Origin: Eustoma russellianum
Lineage: Eukaryota > Streptophyta > Magnoliopsida > Gentianales > Gentianaceae
Assembly: GCA_036186865.1 (NCBI GenBank)
Contig: AP025056.1
Coordinates: 28,425,507 to 28,489,506 of the forward strand
Length of the DNA stretch: 64,000 nucleotides
Direction of reading: 5' to 3'
Position 1 is the first letter of the stretch, and every line of letters begins with the position of its first letter. Position numbers and translations under genes: made by a program. Shown in pieces: positions 31,301 to 42,538 of the stretch. The notes beneath the pieces were generated by a model. That model did not search any database. It worked only from the letters and a program-made list of their open reading frames with translations, and was not told the origin of the DNA.

Positions 31301-33177
31301 ATGGCAACCTCAACCTCAACCTCAACCTCTTCTTCTCCTAAGCCTACTGCACTATTTTCCGGATCAAACACTAAAGCTCCTATGTTTGATGCCCAAAACT
31401 ATTCTTTGTGGAAATTTCGAATGATCAATCATTTGAAAGGCTGTGGATTTGATATATGGAGAGTTGTTGTCAAAGGAATTGAAGTTCCAATGATTACCAA
31501 CTCAAAAGGAGAATCAATGTTTAAAGATGAGGATGACTACACCGACAAAGAGAAGATAAAGTTCGCCATCAATGGCAAAGCTTTTGACATTCTCTCAAGT
31601 GCTCTAACCACCACCGAGCTCATTAGACTCCAAGGTCTTGAAACAGCCCACGAGGCATGGAAAAGGCTTGAAATGATACATGAAGGAACTGAGCAAGTAA
31701 GAATGCCAAAAGACTCATGCTCATGAAGGAGTATGAGATGTTCGGAATGAAGAGTGGTGAGAAGATTGAGGAGACAATCGATCAATTCACACGAATAGTG
31801 AATCAACTCTCCATGGTTGACAAGAAAATCTCAAACGAAGACCTTGTCTCAAAACTCCTCAACTCCCTGCCAAGAGAATGGACACCCAAAGTCACCGCTA
31901 TCACCGAATCAAAGAATCTCAAGACTCTTACTCTTGATGAGCTATCCGGTAATCTTCTTACTCATGAAATTCTTATTGATGAACAAAATAGGATGAATCC
32001 CATCAAGCCTACACAAACATCACACAAAGGATTGGTGGTAGAGTCCGATGATTCGGATGAGGAAGTTGCCCTTCTTGTAAGAAAATTTAGAAGAATGGCA
32101 ACTAGAAACAAAGCTCAAGCAAGAAAGTTTTTCAAGAAACCATCTAAAGAAAAAGAAGCAAGTGAAAATTGCTATAGATGTGGTCGACCCGGTCACTTCA
32201 TTACCGATTGCCACGTAAAAGAGCCGCAAAAGCAAGAAAAGAAGGCCTTTCCTCAAAAGAAGAAAGCCCTCAATGCGGAGGTAACCACGTGGGATGATCT
32301 CCTTTCGGAATCGGAAGGAGAAGAGAGTGAAGATCAAGGTGTTGGACTTGTGGCAATGGTTGAAAATTCAAAGGTTCAACATACTTGTCTTATGGCGATT
32401 GAAGATGACCTTGAGGTAAACTCTAACCCTTCAAATTTACATGATGAAATAGGAGACTTGCAAGATGACTTTGAAAAATTAACTTTGAAATATAAGCATT
32501 TAAAGAAACAATTCAAGAAATGCATTTTAGAAAATAAGAGCTTGCATGACAAAAATATTTTGATGTTTCAAGAGCATGATATCATACTTACTATGCATAA
32601 AACCGTAGCTCTTGAAAATGAAGAAATTAGAAAAGAATGTGAAAAACTAGAATTAGACTTACAAAGATTAACAAATGGGAAAAACAACTTAGACATACTA
32701 CTTGGGAATCAAAGAATTGGAAATGATAAATCCGGTTTAGGATTTAACTCATCATTTTCTATTAAACCCAAGTCTTTAAAGAAAAAGGCAAACAATAGAA
32801 AATCACAGCAAAATTTATCATCTTCTAAACCAAAGCTTGTACCCACGTGTTTTTATTGCAACAAGCTAGGACATGTAAAGAAAGCATGTAGAGCTCGATT
32901 TGAGAGCACATACGTTTGGAAGCCTAAGGGTCGAAAAACTAACCCTAAAGGACCCAACCATCAAAGGGTACCAATGCATACATCTTTTGGTTCTGTAGAC
33001 TCTCAAGATAAATGGAGTAGCCAAAGAAGAAGGAACCAAATGGCTTATGGACAGCGGATGTTCAACTCACATGACCGGAGACAAGACGTTGTTCACCAAG
33101 CTCAAGCTCCAAGATGGTGGAACGGTGCATTTTGGCAATGGGAGAGCCAAAATCCTTGGACATGGAGAAATTGGTAA
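31301..33177 (+). pseudogene. gag: P gag, one frameshift
   Basis: ATG at 31301, 64 bp after the LTR, opens a gag reading FDAQNYSLWKFRM and a UBN2-type domain. One base appears lost near 31693-31703, where the frame changes and the next segment (31717 on) continues the domain. Two zinc knuckles CX2CX4HX4C lie at residues 152-165 and 378-391 of the second segment. Between them are acidic and coiled-coil-like regions. An NPKGPNHQRVP stretch follows, and the gag frame ends at 33177 inside the pol overlap. Gag would form the virus-like particle and bind element RNA. The early frameshift should prevent a full product. Confidence 0.85.
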
Positions 33178-36091
33178 TTCTTCCTTTACTATTAATAATG
33201 TACTATATGTAGAAGGGCTTAAGTATAATTTGATAAGTGTTAGCCAACTATGTGATGCTAATTTTCAAATTGAGTTTGTGAAAAGAAAATGTGTTGTGAA
33301 AAAGAACGATAAGATTGTTTTCGAAGCTATTCGAAAAAATGATGTTTACAAATTTAGCACACATGATTTGATATCACAAAATGTTTCTTGCCTAGTTGCC
33401 AAAAATGATTTGACTCAACTATGGCATAGACGACTTGGACACATTAGTTTCAAGAATTTCAAAGAGATTTGCAAAAATGAAAAAGTCCAAGGTCTTCCAA
33501 AACTAAATTTCGAAAACCATGGTTTATGTGACACTTGTCAAAAGGAAAAGCTTGTTAAAACAAGCTTCAAGCCCAAAAGTGAAATCTCCACCACCAAACC
33601 TCTACAATTGCTTCATATGGATTTGTATGGGGATATTGGTACAGCAAGCCTAAGTGAAAAACATTACACCTTTGTGGTGGTAGATGACTACTCTAGGTAC
33701 ACTTGGGTAATGTTCTTAGCTAAAAAGAATGATGCATGTCAAGAATTTATAAAGCTTTGTAAGAGATTAGAAAATCAAAGAGAAGACACAATTAAGGAAA
33801 TTAGAAGTGATAGAGGTGGTGAGTTTGATGGAGAATTTCAAGAATTTTGTGTATCCAAAGGGTATGGACACAATTTTTCAGCTCCAAGAACTCCTCAACA
33901 AAATGGTGTTGCGGAAAGGATAAATAGAACACTTCAAGAAATGAGTAGAGCCATGCTAAACGAATTTGAGCTACCCAAATATTTTTGGGCCGAAGCGGTA
34001 AATACCGCTTGTCATGTGATCAATAGAGTTTATTTGAGACCATTTCTCAAAAAGACTCCTTATGAGCTTTGGAAAGGTAGAGTACCAAATATTGGTTATT
34101 TCAAGGTTTTTGGTTGTAAGTGTTTTATACTTAACACCAAAGACAACTTGGATAAACTCGACTTCAAAGCGGATGAAGGAATCTTTATGGGTTATGCTCA
34201 AAATAGCAAAGCATTTAGAGTATATAATAAGAGAAGTATGAAAGTTGAAGAATCAATACATGTCAAGTTTAGTGAATTCATTGATGATAAGTCAAACGAT
34301 AATAATGATGATGATGAAGATGAAATAATCGAAGTAAGTCATATAGAAAAATTTGAGAATCCAAAAGGTAATATTTTCATCGACCTTAGGATTGATCCAC
34401 TTGAACCTAAGGTTGAAGATGAAGAAGTAGGAGGGGATACCTCAAATTTGCCGGATTCATATAAATATAGGAAAGATCACCCTAAAGAGTTGATACTAGG
34501 TGAAACTATCCAAGGCGTAATGACAAGGAGAAAATTCAATGAAAATGCCTTCATTTCACAAGTTGAGCCTAAAAATATAAAGGAAGCAATAAATGATGAA
34601 GATTGGGTATTAGCTATGCAAGAAGAATTAAATCAATTTGAAAGAAGTGATGTTTGGGAATTAGTTGCTAAACCTAGTGATCATCCCGTAATTGGCACCA
34701 AATGGGTATTTAGAAACAAAATGGATGATAAAGGGAACATCACTAGAAAAAAAGCTAGGTTAGTAGCCCAAGGCTATAGGCAAGAGGAAGGCATAGATTA
34801 TTATGAGACTTTTGCTCCCGTAGCTAGATTAGAAGCTATTAGGATGTTATTAACATATGCATGCTATAAGGATTTCAAACTATATCAAATGGATGTGAAA
34901 TCCGCATTCTTGAATGGAATAATTCAAGAAGAGGTCTATGTAGCTCAACCTCCGGGGTTTGAAAATCATGATTATCCAAATCATGTTTTTAGACTCAAAA
35001 AGGCCCTTTATGGACTTAAACAAGCTCCTAGGGCTTGGTATGATAGATTAAGTAACTTCCTACTTGAAAACGAGTTTTCAAGAGGAAAAGTCGACACTAC
35101 TCTTTTTATTAAAGAACAAGGAAACCATCATTTGCTTGTTCAAATTTATGTGGATGATATCATATTTGGTGCTACTAATGATTCTCTTTGTAAGCATTTT
35201 GCTAAATTGATGGAAGGAGAATTTGAAATGAGCATGATGGGTGAACTCAACTACTTTCTTGGTCTACAAATCAAGCAAACTCAAGATGGAGTGTACATAT
35301 CTCAAACAAAGTATACGAAGGATTTGCTCAAGAAGTACAAATTCGAGGATGGAAGAAGTGTGAGCACTCCGATGAGCACAAGTACAAAGCTTGACAAAGA
35401 CGAAAAAGGAAAGCCTGTTGAGGTAACAAAATATAGGGGTATGATTGGTAGTTTACTTTATTTGACCGCTAGTAGGCCGGATATTTTGCATGCTGTGTGC
35501 TTATGTGCTAGATTTCAAAGTATGCCTAAGGAATCGCATTTAGTTGCCATTAAACGTATCTTTAGGTATTTAAAAGGAACTTTGAACTTCGGATTGTTTT
35601 ATCCCAAAAATGGTTGTTTTGATCTAAGAGGATATAGTGACTCCGACTATGCCGGAAATCTTGTTGATAGGAAAAGCACCTCTGGGACATGTCAATTCCT
35701 TGGAGATTGCTTAGTTTCCTGGTTTTCCAAGAAACAAAATAGTGTGTCACTTTCCACGGCGGAATCCGAATATGTGTCGGCCGCTTCGTGTTGTGCACAA
35801 CTACTTTGGATGATCAACACCTTGAACGATTACAATGTTAAGTTTGAAAAAGTTCTCATCCTATGTGATAATACCTCAGCCATAAGTATAGCACAAAACC
35901 CAGTTTATCATAGTAGAACAAAACACATTGAAGTGAGGCATCACTTCATAAGAGATTGCATTCAAAAAAGATTGGTGTGCGTTGAGTTCGTTCCAACAAA
36001 TGACCAACTAGCGGATATCTTTACCAAATCCCTTCCCACCGAGACGTTCGAATCAATTAGAACAAGATTAGGAATGATAAACATTGGTTAA
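33047..36091 (+). CDS. pol: P pol: protease, integrase, RT, RNase H (intact frame)
   Basis: 1014 residues from the first ATG; the frame is actually open from 32999, just after a TAG at 32996, and is +1 relative to gag. The start at 33047 is only the first Met; translation probably enters by a frame change from gag. Protease MDSGCSTHMTGD is at the N-terminus. GAG-pre-integrase (LWHRRLGH) and integrase with a CX2C zinc part, LLHMDLYGD, RSDRGGEF and TPQQNGVAERINR follow. RT has QMDVKSAFLNG and YVDD at 701-704. RNase H has STAESEY, CDNTSA and ADIFTKSL. All catalytic motifs I can check are present. Confidence 0.92.
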   Translation: MDSGCSTHMTGDKTLFTKLKLQDGGTVHFGNGRAKILGHGEIGNSSFTINNVLYVEGLKYNLISVSQLCDANFQIEFVKRKCVVKKNDKIVFEAIRKNDVYKFSTHDLISQNVSCLVAKNDLTQLWHRRLGHISFKNFKEICKNEKVQGLPKLNFENHGLCDTCQKEKLVKTSFKPKSEISTTKPLQLLHMDLYGDIGTASLSEKHYTFVVVDDYSRYTWVMFLAKKNDACQEFIKLCKRLENQREDTIKEIRSDRGGEFDGEFQEFCVSKGYGHNFSAPRTPQQNGVAERINRTLQEMSRAMLNEFELPKYFWAEAVNTACHVINRVYLRPFLKKTPYELWKGRVPNIGYFKVFGCKCFILNTKDNLDKLDFKADEGIFMGYAQNSKAFRVYNKRSMKVEESIHVKFSEFIDDKSNDNNDDDEDEIIEVSHIEKFENPKGNIFIDLRIDPLEPKVEDEEVGGDTSNLPDSYKYRKDHPKELILGETIQGVMTRRKFNENAFISQVEPKNIKEAINDEDWVLAMQEELNQFERSDVWELVAKPSDHPVIGTKWVFRNKMDDKGNITRKKARLVAQGYRQEEGIDYYETFAPVARLEAIRMLLTYACYKDFKLYQMDVKSAFLNGIIQEEVYVAQPPGFENHDYPNHVFRLKKALYGLKQAPRAWYDRLSNFLLENEFSRGKVDTTLFIKEQGNHHLLVQIYVDDIIFGATNDSLCKHFAKLMEGEFEMSMMGELNYFLGLQIKQTQDGVYISQTKYTKDLLKKYKFEDGRSVSTPMSTSTKLDKDEKGKPVEVTKYRGMIGSLLYLTASRPDILHAVCLCARFQSMPKESHLVAIKRIFRYLKGTLNFGLFYPKNGCFDLRGYSDSDYAGNLVDRKSTSGTCQFLGDCLVSWFSKKQNSVSLSTAESEYVSAASCCAQLLWMINTLNDYNVKFEKVLILCDNTSAISIAQNPVYHSRTKHIEVRHHFIRDCIQKRLVCVEFVPTNDQLADIFTKSLPTETFESIRTRLGMINIG

Positions 36092-36426
36092 AGGGTTAAA
36101 AATGTCAAAATTACAGATTTCTGCATACATAGATCGATCTATGTAGAAATTTCAGAGAATGATGTCTATAAAGACATCGATCGATGTTCAGGACATCGAT
36201 CGATCGATGTCATCGGGAAAAGGTCTATTAAAACCGCAAAACATTTCATTCTCTTATTTCTACACTACGAACCCTAAAACCACACAGGCGAAAAACACAG
36301 CATTCGATCCCCAAATTGCAAAACTCTTGCTCAATCCTCATTTTTCTCTTCAATATTGTCTAAATCCACACACATTTCTCAAAATCCATCACCATATTCA
36401 AAGAGTTCTTGCCCTAATTCTCTCAA
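36092..36426 (+). other. P spacer between pol and extra ORF
   Basis: About 335 bp. It contains ACATAGATCGATCTATGT near 36126 and two CATCGATCGATG-type palindromes (36174-36187 and 36192-36211), echoing the LTR array. It could hold a splice acceptor or an internal promoter for the extra ORF; no decisive signal is seen. Confidence 0.5.
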
Positions 36427-36752
36427 ATGGCACCAAGAACCAAGAATCACCCCAAAAGACAAAGAACTTCACATCAACAAAATCCAACGGGTCCAAGAAC
36501 AGCAGGATTGCGGAAGCAACCAGAGCCATCTCAACAACATCTAATCCGTGAGGTAAGAGAAAGTCTTCACATTCGAAATTTTCCTTGGCTTAAAACTGGA
36601 GAATTTGAGAATGCATTGGCTACACCTCTAGGATCAGGTATATACACTCATATATCTCAGAGAGCCCAATTATTATTCACAGAATGGGAAACTAGCAATA
36701 GGTCTACCATTCCATCAAAAGTGCTCAAAATTGAGGACATTTTGAGCAATGC

Positions 36753-39700
36753 TGTTGTACCCCAACGATCATGTACTTGAGACTATGATTAAGTAAAAGC
36801 GATGATTCCTTTCCGAGCATGTTACTTGAGTCACATTTGTCGCTTTCTTATTCAAATTCTTTAAGTTCATTCAGGACGGACACCAAATAGTTATACAAGC
36901 GAACATCACGAGGTGTGTAATACCCCTTGTGAATTCGGCCAAGGGCCATTGACCACCCTTGAAGTAAACTAGTTCTTATACAAACATAAACAATCCTCAC
37001 AAAGCAAAAGATTGAAATCAAAATTAAATGAAATAAATAACATTGTAAATTATATAGATGTGGGGTAGGATAAATGTGAAATGACTAAAATACCCCCCAA
37101 ACACCCAAGAATTTCGGCCAAGACATAGGAGGATCTAGAATCCTCCACACTCTTCCAAATAATTTATAATTAACAAATTACATAAAAAATTGAAATATTA
37201 AAAAGCAAATTGCATGCAAAAGAAAGGATAAAATAAGAAAAGAGGAGGCTAGTGTGTAAGAAAAAGTAAGGCCTAGATCCCTTTTTTTTTCCCCCTCCCA
37301 TGCACCGCCGGGTACCCTTCCCCAATCCCCCCTACATGTTCTATTTTAACTACATCTAGAAGCTTAATCCAATCTCATCTTGAGACATCCTCAAACAAGC
37401 CAACACTCAAGAAGTTTTCTCTTCCCCCACACACCAAAACATTTCGTTCCCTCCATCCTTGAAGGCTAAGAGATTCAACTTCACTCTCATTTTCAAGCTC
37501 AAGAAGTGTTTAGGTAAGTTCTCTTCTAAGTTCTTAAGTGGATTCTTCATACAAAATGGTGAAGCTCACATGGGTGCTATCTTTTTCCCCAAACCGTGGC
37601 CTCCATGTTCAAGGAGGTGAAGATCTTCAACACTCTTAGGTGAAGCTATCTAGCTACACTTGAAGCTCCATTCCAAGACTACTTGGGTAAGATGTTTTGG
37701 CCCAAATAAAACTCTATTTTCACTATTTAAGGAAGACTAATCTTTTTCCTCCCTCTTCTTCAAAACCGTGTGTTCTAGGGAGTAAGAGGAGAAGGATTTT
37801 CAACTCAACTCACTCCAAACCAAGCAAAGGCAAAAACTTTGGCTTGAAGAAGCAAGTATACACTAATCTCTCATGATTTACCTAAAGGATTAGTGTCTTG
37901 AATGGTTAAAGTTTCAAAGATGTAATCTTTAGAGGCACCCTTTAAGTTTAAGATTGTATCTTAGTCACCTGTTAAGAATAATGTCTTGCATGTGGGTTAT
38001 TGTGTCCAAGATGGTGTTATTTCCTACATGCAATATGATTTGAGGCTGATTTAAAATAACACAAGGTTAGTCTAAGTAAGCCTAGGCAAGAGTAACTCTT
38101 GGACGAAATTTTGTAGGTCCTAGGAATGCATGCATGTGATAGATATGAGTCCTATGAAGGTTTTCTTTTGGGATTGAATTAAAATGACTCTTGAATGTGT
38201 TGCATGTTGAATATATGTTGAGAAATGTGGTTAAGGTATCACATAGGTTTCGGCACTAAGGATGGGAAAGGAAGGTGAACCTTGATTTCAAGAAAGAATG
38301 CTTGCTATACGTAGATATGATACTAGCTTGGTTGGTTATCCACAAACTGCTTATTATGATGCAAAGGTAATTTTATAACAAGCATGCAACCTGGATATTT
38401 ATGTCACAACGGGATATAAGTGTTAACCAATGTCCTAGTGCAAAAGGCACAAGATGAATGGGAGTATTTGACTTAAACCATGACAATGTATCAAAGTACT
38501 GGAACTGGGCAGAATGGGGTGACACCTTCAACGTCCGTAGAACTGGACTTCCAGACCTTCAATGAAGCTAATTTTTGGCACAACGTTAGTCCTATGAATG
38601 TAGCACGATTGAGAGTTGGAATTTCGTTAAAATAAGCTAAGGATTATTTTTAATAAATCATGAGGTAAAACTGCTCCAGTAGAAAATTCTGGAGCAGGGC
38701 AGAATTAGTCCCTGAGATTAACGAATTTAAAAAAGGGCCTTTTGAAACTTCAATAAATCTGGTTCTTGTCACAGAGCTAGCCCCATGTGTATAGAAGAGT
38801 TGAGAGTTGGAATTTTGATAAAATAAATTATGGTTGATTTTTAATAAAATAATTGGTGAGACTGCTCAGGCTGTAGATTCTGGAACATGACAGAGTGATG
38901 TAACGTTTTGCATGGCCTGAAAAGAGATCTTGTAGATGTTCAAAAAGGCTAATTTTCGGTGTGATGACTCCATTATATGTATAGGAAATGTGCAAGTTGG
39001 AATTTTTGAAAAAGGAGTTGTGGAGTATTTTTAATAAAATATTTACTAAAGCTGCTCAGTCTGGAAAGCCTGAAACTAGCAGAACAGAACATCAATTTGT
39101 TTTATCCGAAAAAGGACCTTGTGAATAACCATTAAAGCTGGTTTTTGGCATGATAATACCTCTATGAGTCTAGAAGACATGCCAGTTGGAATTTCAGTAA
39201 AACAAGTTCTAGATTATTTTTAATGAATTAATTGGTGAAACTGCTCAACAGAAATTACTGAAAACACCCTGAAACTTGTAACGACTTTCCAGGCTTAGAA
39301 AAGAGACTTAGAGACATGCAAATGGGCTGAATTTCGGTAGGATACTAGTCCCACATGTTTATGACGTATATGAGTTGGAATTTCTGGAAACGGAATTATG
39401 AAATTGCCACAATTAAATTTTTAGTAAAATCGTTCAGCTCAGCCTCAGCACTTAAGATAAATCGTAAAGTAGATAAGTAAGCCCTTTATGGTTATTTAAA
39501 ATAATTCCCAATTCTACGACTTATATCTATGATTTCACCTAACGTACTTGTGACGAAAGAGTCGCGGAAATGGACCAACATGGTTAGCCTAACCGTCCTA
39601 TGTAAATGAAGTACAAAATGTGGAAATACTCATCCAAACCCATGTACGCTGACATGTTATAAGGAATGCATATGATCATTTATGTCATGGCTTGCATTTC

Positions 39701-40836
39701 ATATCACGGCATGTATCATGCATGATCATGAACCTGATTTTCAAAGATTTTATGATGCAAGCAAGTTTTACAAGTGATTATCTTTTCGTTATGCATGAAG
39801 AGTTTTTACGGTCCCATATTTTAAAGAAAGCTTCATGAATTCCTTTGCCGGCCAAGCATGCGACTAACCCGACTCCAGACCCGGGGTTAATTGGTCTGAT
39901 GACATGATATCTGTCCTGGACCCGTTCAGATCCGGGGTTAATTGATCTGATATCTGTTCTGGACCCGCTCAGATCCGGGGTTAATTGATCTGATATCTGT
40001 TCTGGACCCGCTCAGATCAGATCCGGGGTTAATTGATCTGATATCTGTTCTGGACCCGTTCAGATCCGGGGTTAATTGATCTGATATCTGTTCTGGACCC
40101 GCTCAGATCCGGGGTTAATTGATCTGACACTCTGTTTTTATGACATGACTTTTTTTATGGGACCATACTGATGTTTTGACACGACATGACATGACATCAT
40201 GCATTGCATATTGCATAACTCATGATCACGTTAATATGTGGTATGATACAGCTAAGGACTTAATAAGTCAATAGTGGTTAGCACTGTCTAGAATTATGCA
40301 TAGTCCATACCGTCAGGTGACTACAGGACTTAAGACAGGTATGAGTTGCTATTCGAAGATTTATGTTGTTACATTCACGTTCTAATTCTTTATGTATTTC
40401 ATGGTCGTTTATTGTATCCTTGCTGGGTGATTTTTATCACTCACACTTTATTTTTCCCCCCAGATAATGCCAAGATAGAGTAGATTGAAGATGAGCCGAG
40501 GGTACCGTATCCGTAGGCGTGAAGACATGAAGGGAGATGAACTTAAGGACTTTTGTGCTGCTTAGATGTTTGTACTATGACTATGTTGGTACTCTGTGGG
40601 ATGTGACTATGATGTTTCGTGTGACTGCTACTTTGGGGACTTAGTTATGGCGTAATGCATGTTTAATTTGGAAGTTTTAATTCTGCCTAAATTTTTCTGT
40701 CATGATAAATGTTAACATAGGAATCCATGGCTTATATTATGGATTTTCGTATGTTACGCATGACGCTTTGTACTCTCCTTAGTGAAGTACGGCGGGTGCA
40801 CCGTATCCGGACGAGGCCCGGGTGCGGGGCGCTACA
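36753..40836 (+). mobile_element. S: solo LTR, Gypsy-like, 4.1 kb
   Basis: Begins TGTTGTACC and ends GGGGCGCTACA. Flanked by AATGC at 36748-36752 and 40837-40841, so it is a complete insertion. It has no coding region, PBS or polypurine tract, which fits a solo LTR left by LTR-LTR recombination. Its last ~60 bp resemble the reverse complement of the start of fragment B. A block around 40437-40505 (TTATCACTCACACTTTATTTT, GATGAGCCGAG) matches the reverse complement of about 7365-7435. It includes the tandem repeat at 39931-40135. Confidence 0.88.
39931..40135. repeat. 43-bp tandem repeat in S
   Basis: Five copies begin TCCGGGGTTAATTGATCTGA at 39931, 39974, 40022, 40065 and 40108; spacing is 43 bp, once 48 bp because of a 5-bp duplication. 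A diverged copy sits near 39880. Each unit ends with TATCTGTTCTGGACCCG. Confidence 0.95.
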
Positions 40837-42074
40837 AATGCAGAATTGAGACCTATAATTGATTTGTTGTATGCTCAAAACTGGATGTTTTTATGGGATT
40901 CATCTGAGATGGGAGCTATGTCTACTCGTTATACCCGATTGTTCTATGCAAATTTTTGGATTGACTATCTAAATGGAAATCCATTTTCTTTGAATTCTGT
41001 TATTGATGGTCAAGTAGTCTCCTTTCACACTGCACAAATAAATGCTATTCTTGGTACACCTAATGAGGGATTCAAGGATTTCGATCCTTGGAAGTGGGAT
41101 TTTAACAAATACCAAGTGACTGAAAATGAAGTCAAAACCTTTCTTGGATTTCACCCGACAAAGAACACAAATGATATGCCCTTGATGTATAGAGTCTTGC
41201 TTGCAATAGTTACCTTTTGTGTAAATGGAAAATCAGCCAAACTTCCCAGCAACCTAGACTTCTACATTACATACCGCATCGCCAGGCGAGAGCAGGTAAA
41301 TTTTGGAGAAGTATTCTTTGAAAACGTGTTGGAGGCGGTCACGAAGAAATCGAAAGCACTTCCTTACAGTAATCTGATATATAGATTATTGAAAAGTTCA
41401 AATCTAGTACTGGATGTTGAATACAAAGAGGCGATTACGAATAAGGATTATTACACGAAATCCAACATCCAGCAAATTCTCAAGTCTAGAAAGGAAGCAC
41501 AACGACGGGGTGGTGCTCAGGATCCGAAGGAAGATGAGGCTGAAAATGAGCCGGAAATACCACCACACCCCACTGAGCCAACCATTGAACCCCAACCTAA
41601 CCCTCCAAGTCCTACATCTCGAATAGACAAAGGCAAAGCCCCAATGGAGCAAGACAGTGAATCCGGGGATGATTTCGATATTGAATACGAGATAAATGAC
41701 ATCCAACGCACTCTTGGTCAATGGGGTGAAGACTTGACCAAGGAGGATGTTCGTATAGATGATTTGGAGAAAGGCTATACGACATTCCAGAACCGTTTAA
41801 AAACGCTAGAAACAAGAGTGGACACTGAAGTCAAGTCACTCCAAACTGAGCTCACCATGCAAAAGACCAAGTACCAGAAATTAAAGACAAAGCTCAAAGC
41901 CGCTCTCTCCGGACTATGTTTCTCCTCCGATGAGGAGTAGTTCTTGATGATTTCCCATTCCCTCGTTCTTATGCTAGTTTTTTTTTCAAGTTTGAGTTTG
42001 TATCTCAAAACTTGATATTTTCTTCATGACATTCATATTTTCGTATTGGTATCTCTAATTTTTTTGATGTTTTC

Positions 42075-42538
42075 AAAAAGGGGGAGAAGTTTTTTAAGTA
42101 GTATTGGCATGCATGCTTTGGTATCATTATCATGTTTTGGCATCATCTTGGCATTGTTAGCATGTTTTGGTATTGTTAGCATAAAAATTAATATGTTGAC
42201 ATGATTTGGTCTTAACATGAATTGTTTTGCCTTAGCTTGATATAGCTTTGAATGCTAGCTAATGATATGTTTTGGCATGATGGATTGTTGGGAAGCAAAA
42301 TTGGATATTAACATGGCGTGTGTTGGTTGGACGTGATAGCATGTTTTGGATAGGCATTGGTATTAAAAGTCACTTGATATGCGTTACATATTGAAATGGT
42401 GAAAATACAAAACTTGATACATAATTTGAGGGGGAGCATGTTGGGTAGATTGGTAAGAAAGCATGAACTAAGGGGGAGTTGTAGAATATAAAAACATCTT
42501 TTGGATTGTGGTTTTGAAATCATCAAAAAGGGGGAGAA
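42075..42538 (+). other. P repeated polypurine tracts
   Basis: AAAAAGGGGGAGAAG at 42075, GAGGGGGAGC near 42428, AAGGGGGAG near 42470 and AAAAAGGGGAGAA at 42526-42538, the last abutting the 3' LTR. Multiplied tracts of this type are a described Sirevirus trait. The 41941-42538 stretch between the extra ORF and the LTR is otherwise non-coding. Confidence 0.8.

Larger units (their letters stand above)
36427..41940 (+). pseudogene. P extra ORF (plant transposon-associated protein), split by solo LTR S
   Basis: The coding sequence lies in 36427-36752 and 40842-41940; solo LTR S and one target-duplication copy (40837-40841) separate them. The two halves are in the same frame across the insertion, so an uninterrupted frame of about 474 codons existed before S arrived. 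The N-terminus is short and basic. The central region resembles the domain annotated as 'putative plant transposon protein'. A proline-rich linker, an acidic patch and a C-terminal coiled coil with regular Leu spacing follow. I see no signal peptide or membrane segment, so it does not look like an envelope protein. Its function is unknown. As it stands it would be truncated. Confidence 0.75.

Noticed and set aside
39931..40135. 43-bp repeats as a CRISPR array or satellite
   Set aside because: Contiguous tandem units without spacers, limited to one solo LTR.
36427..41940. Envelope gene of an endogenous retrovirus-like element
   Set aside because: No signal peptide, no transmembrane segment and no glycoprotein-like features; the domain resembles a plant transposon-associated family.
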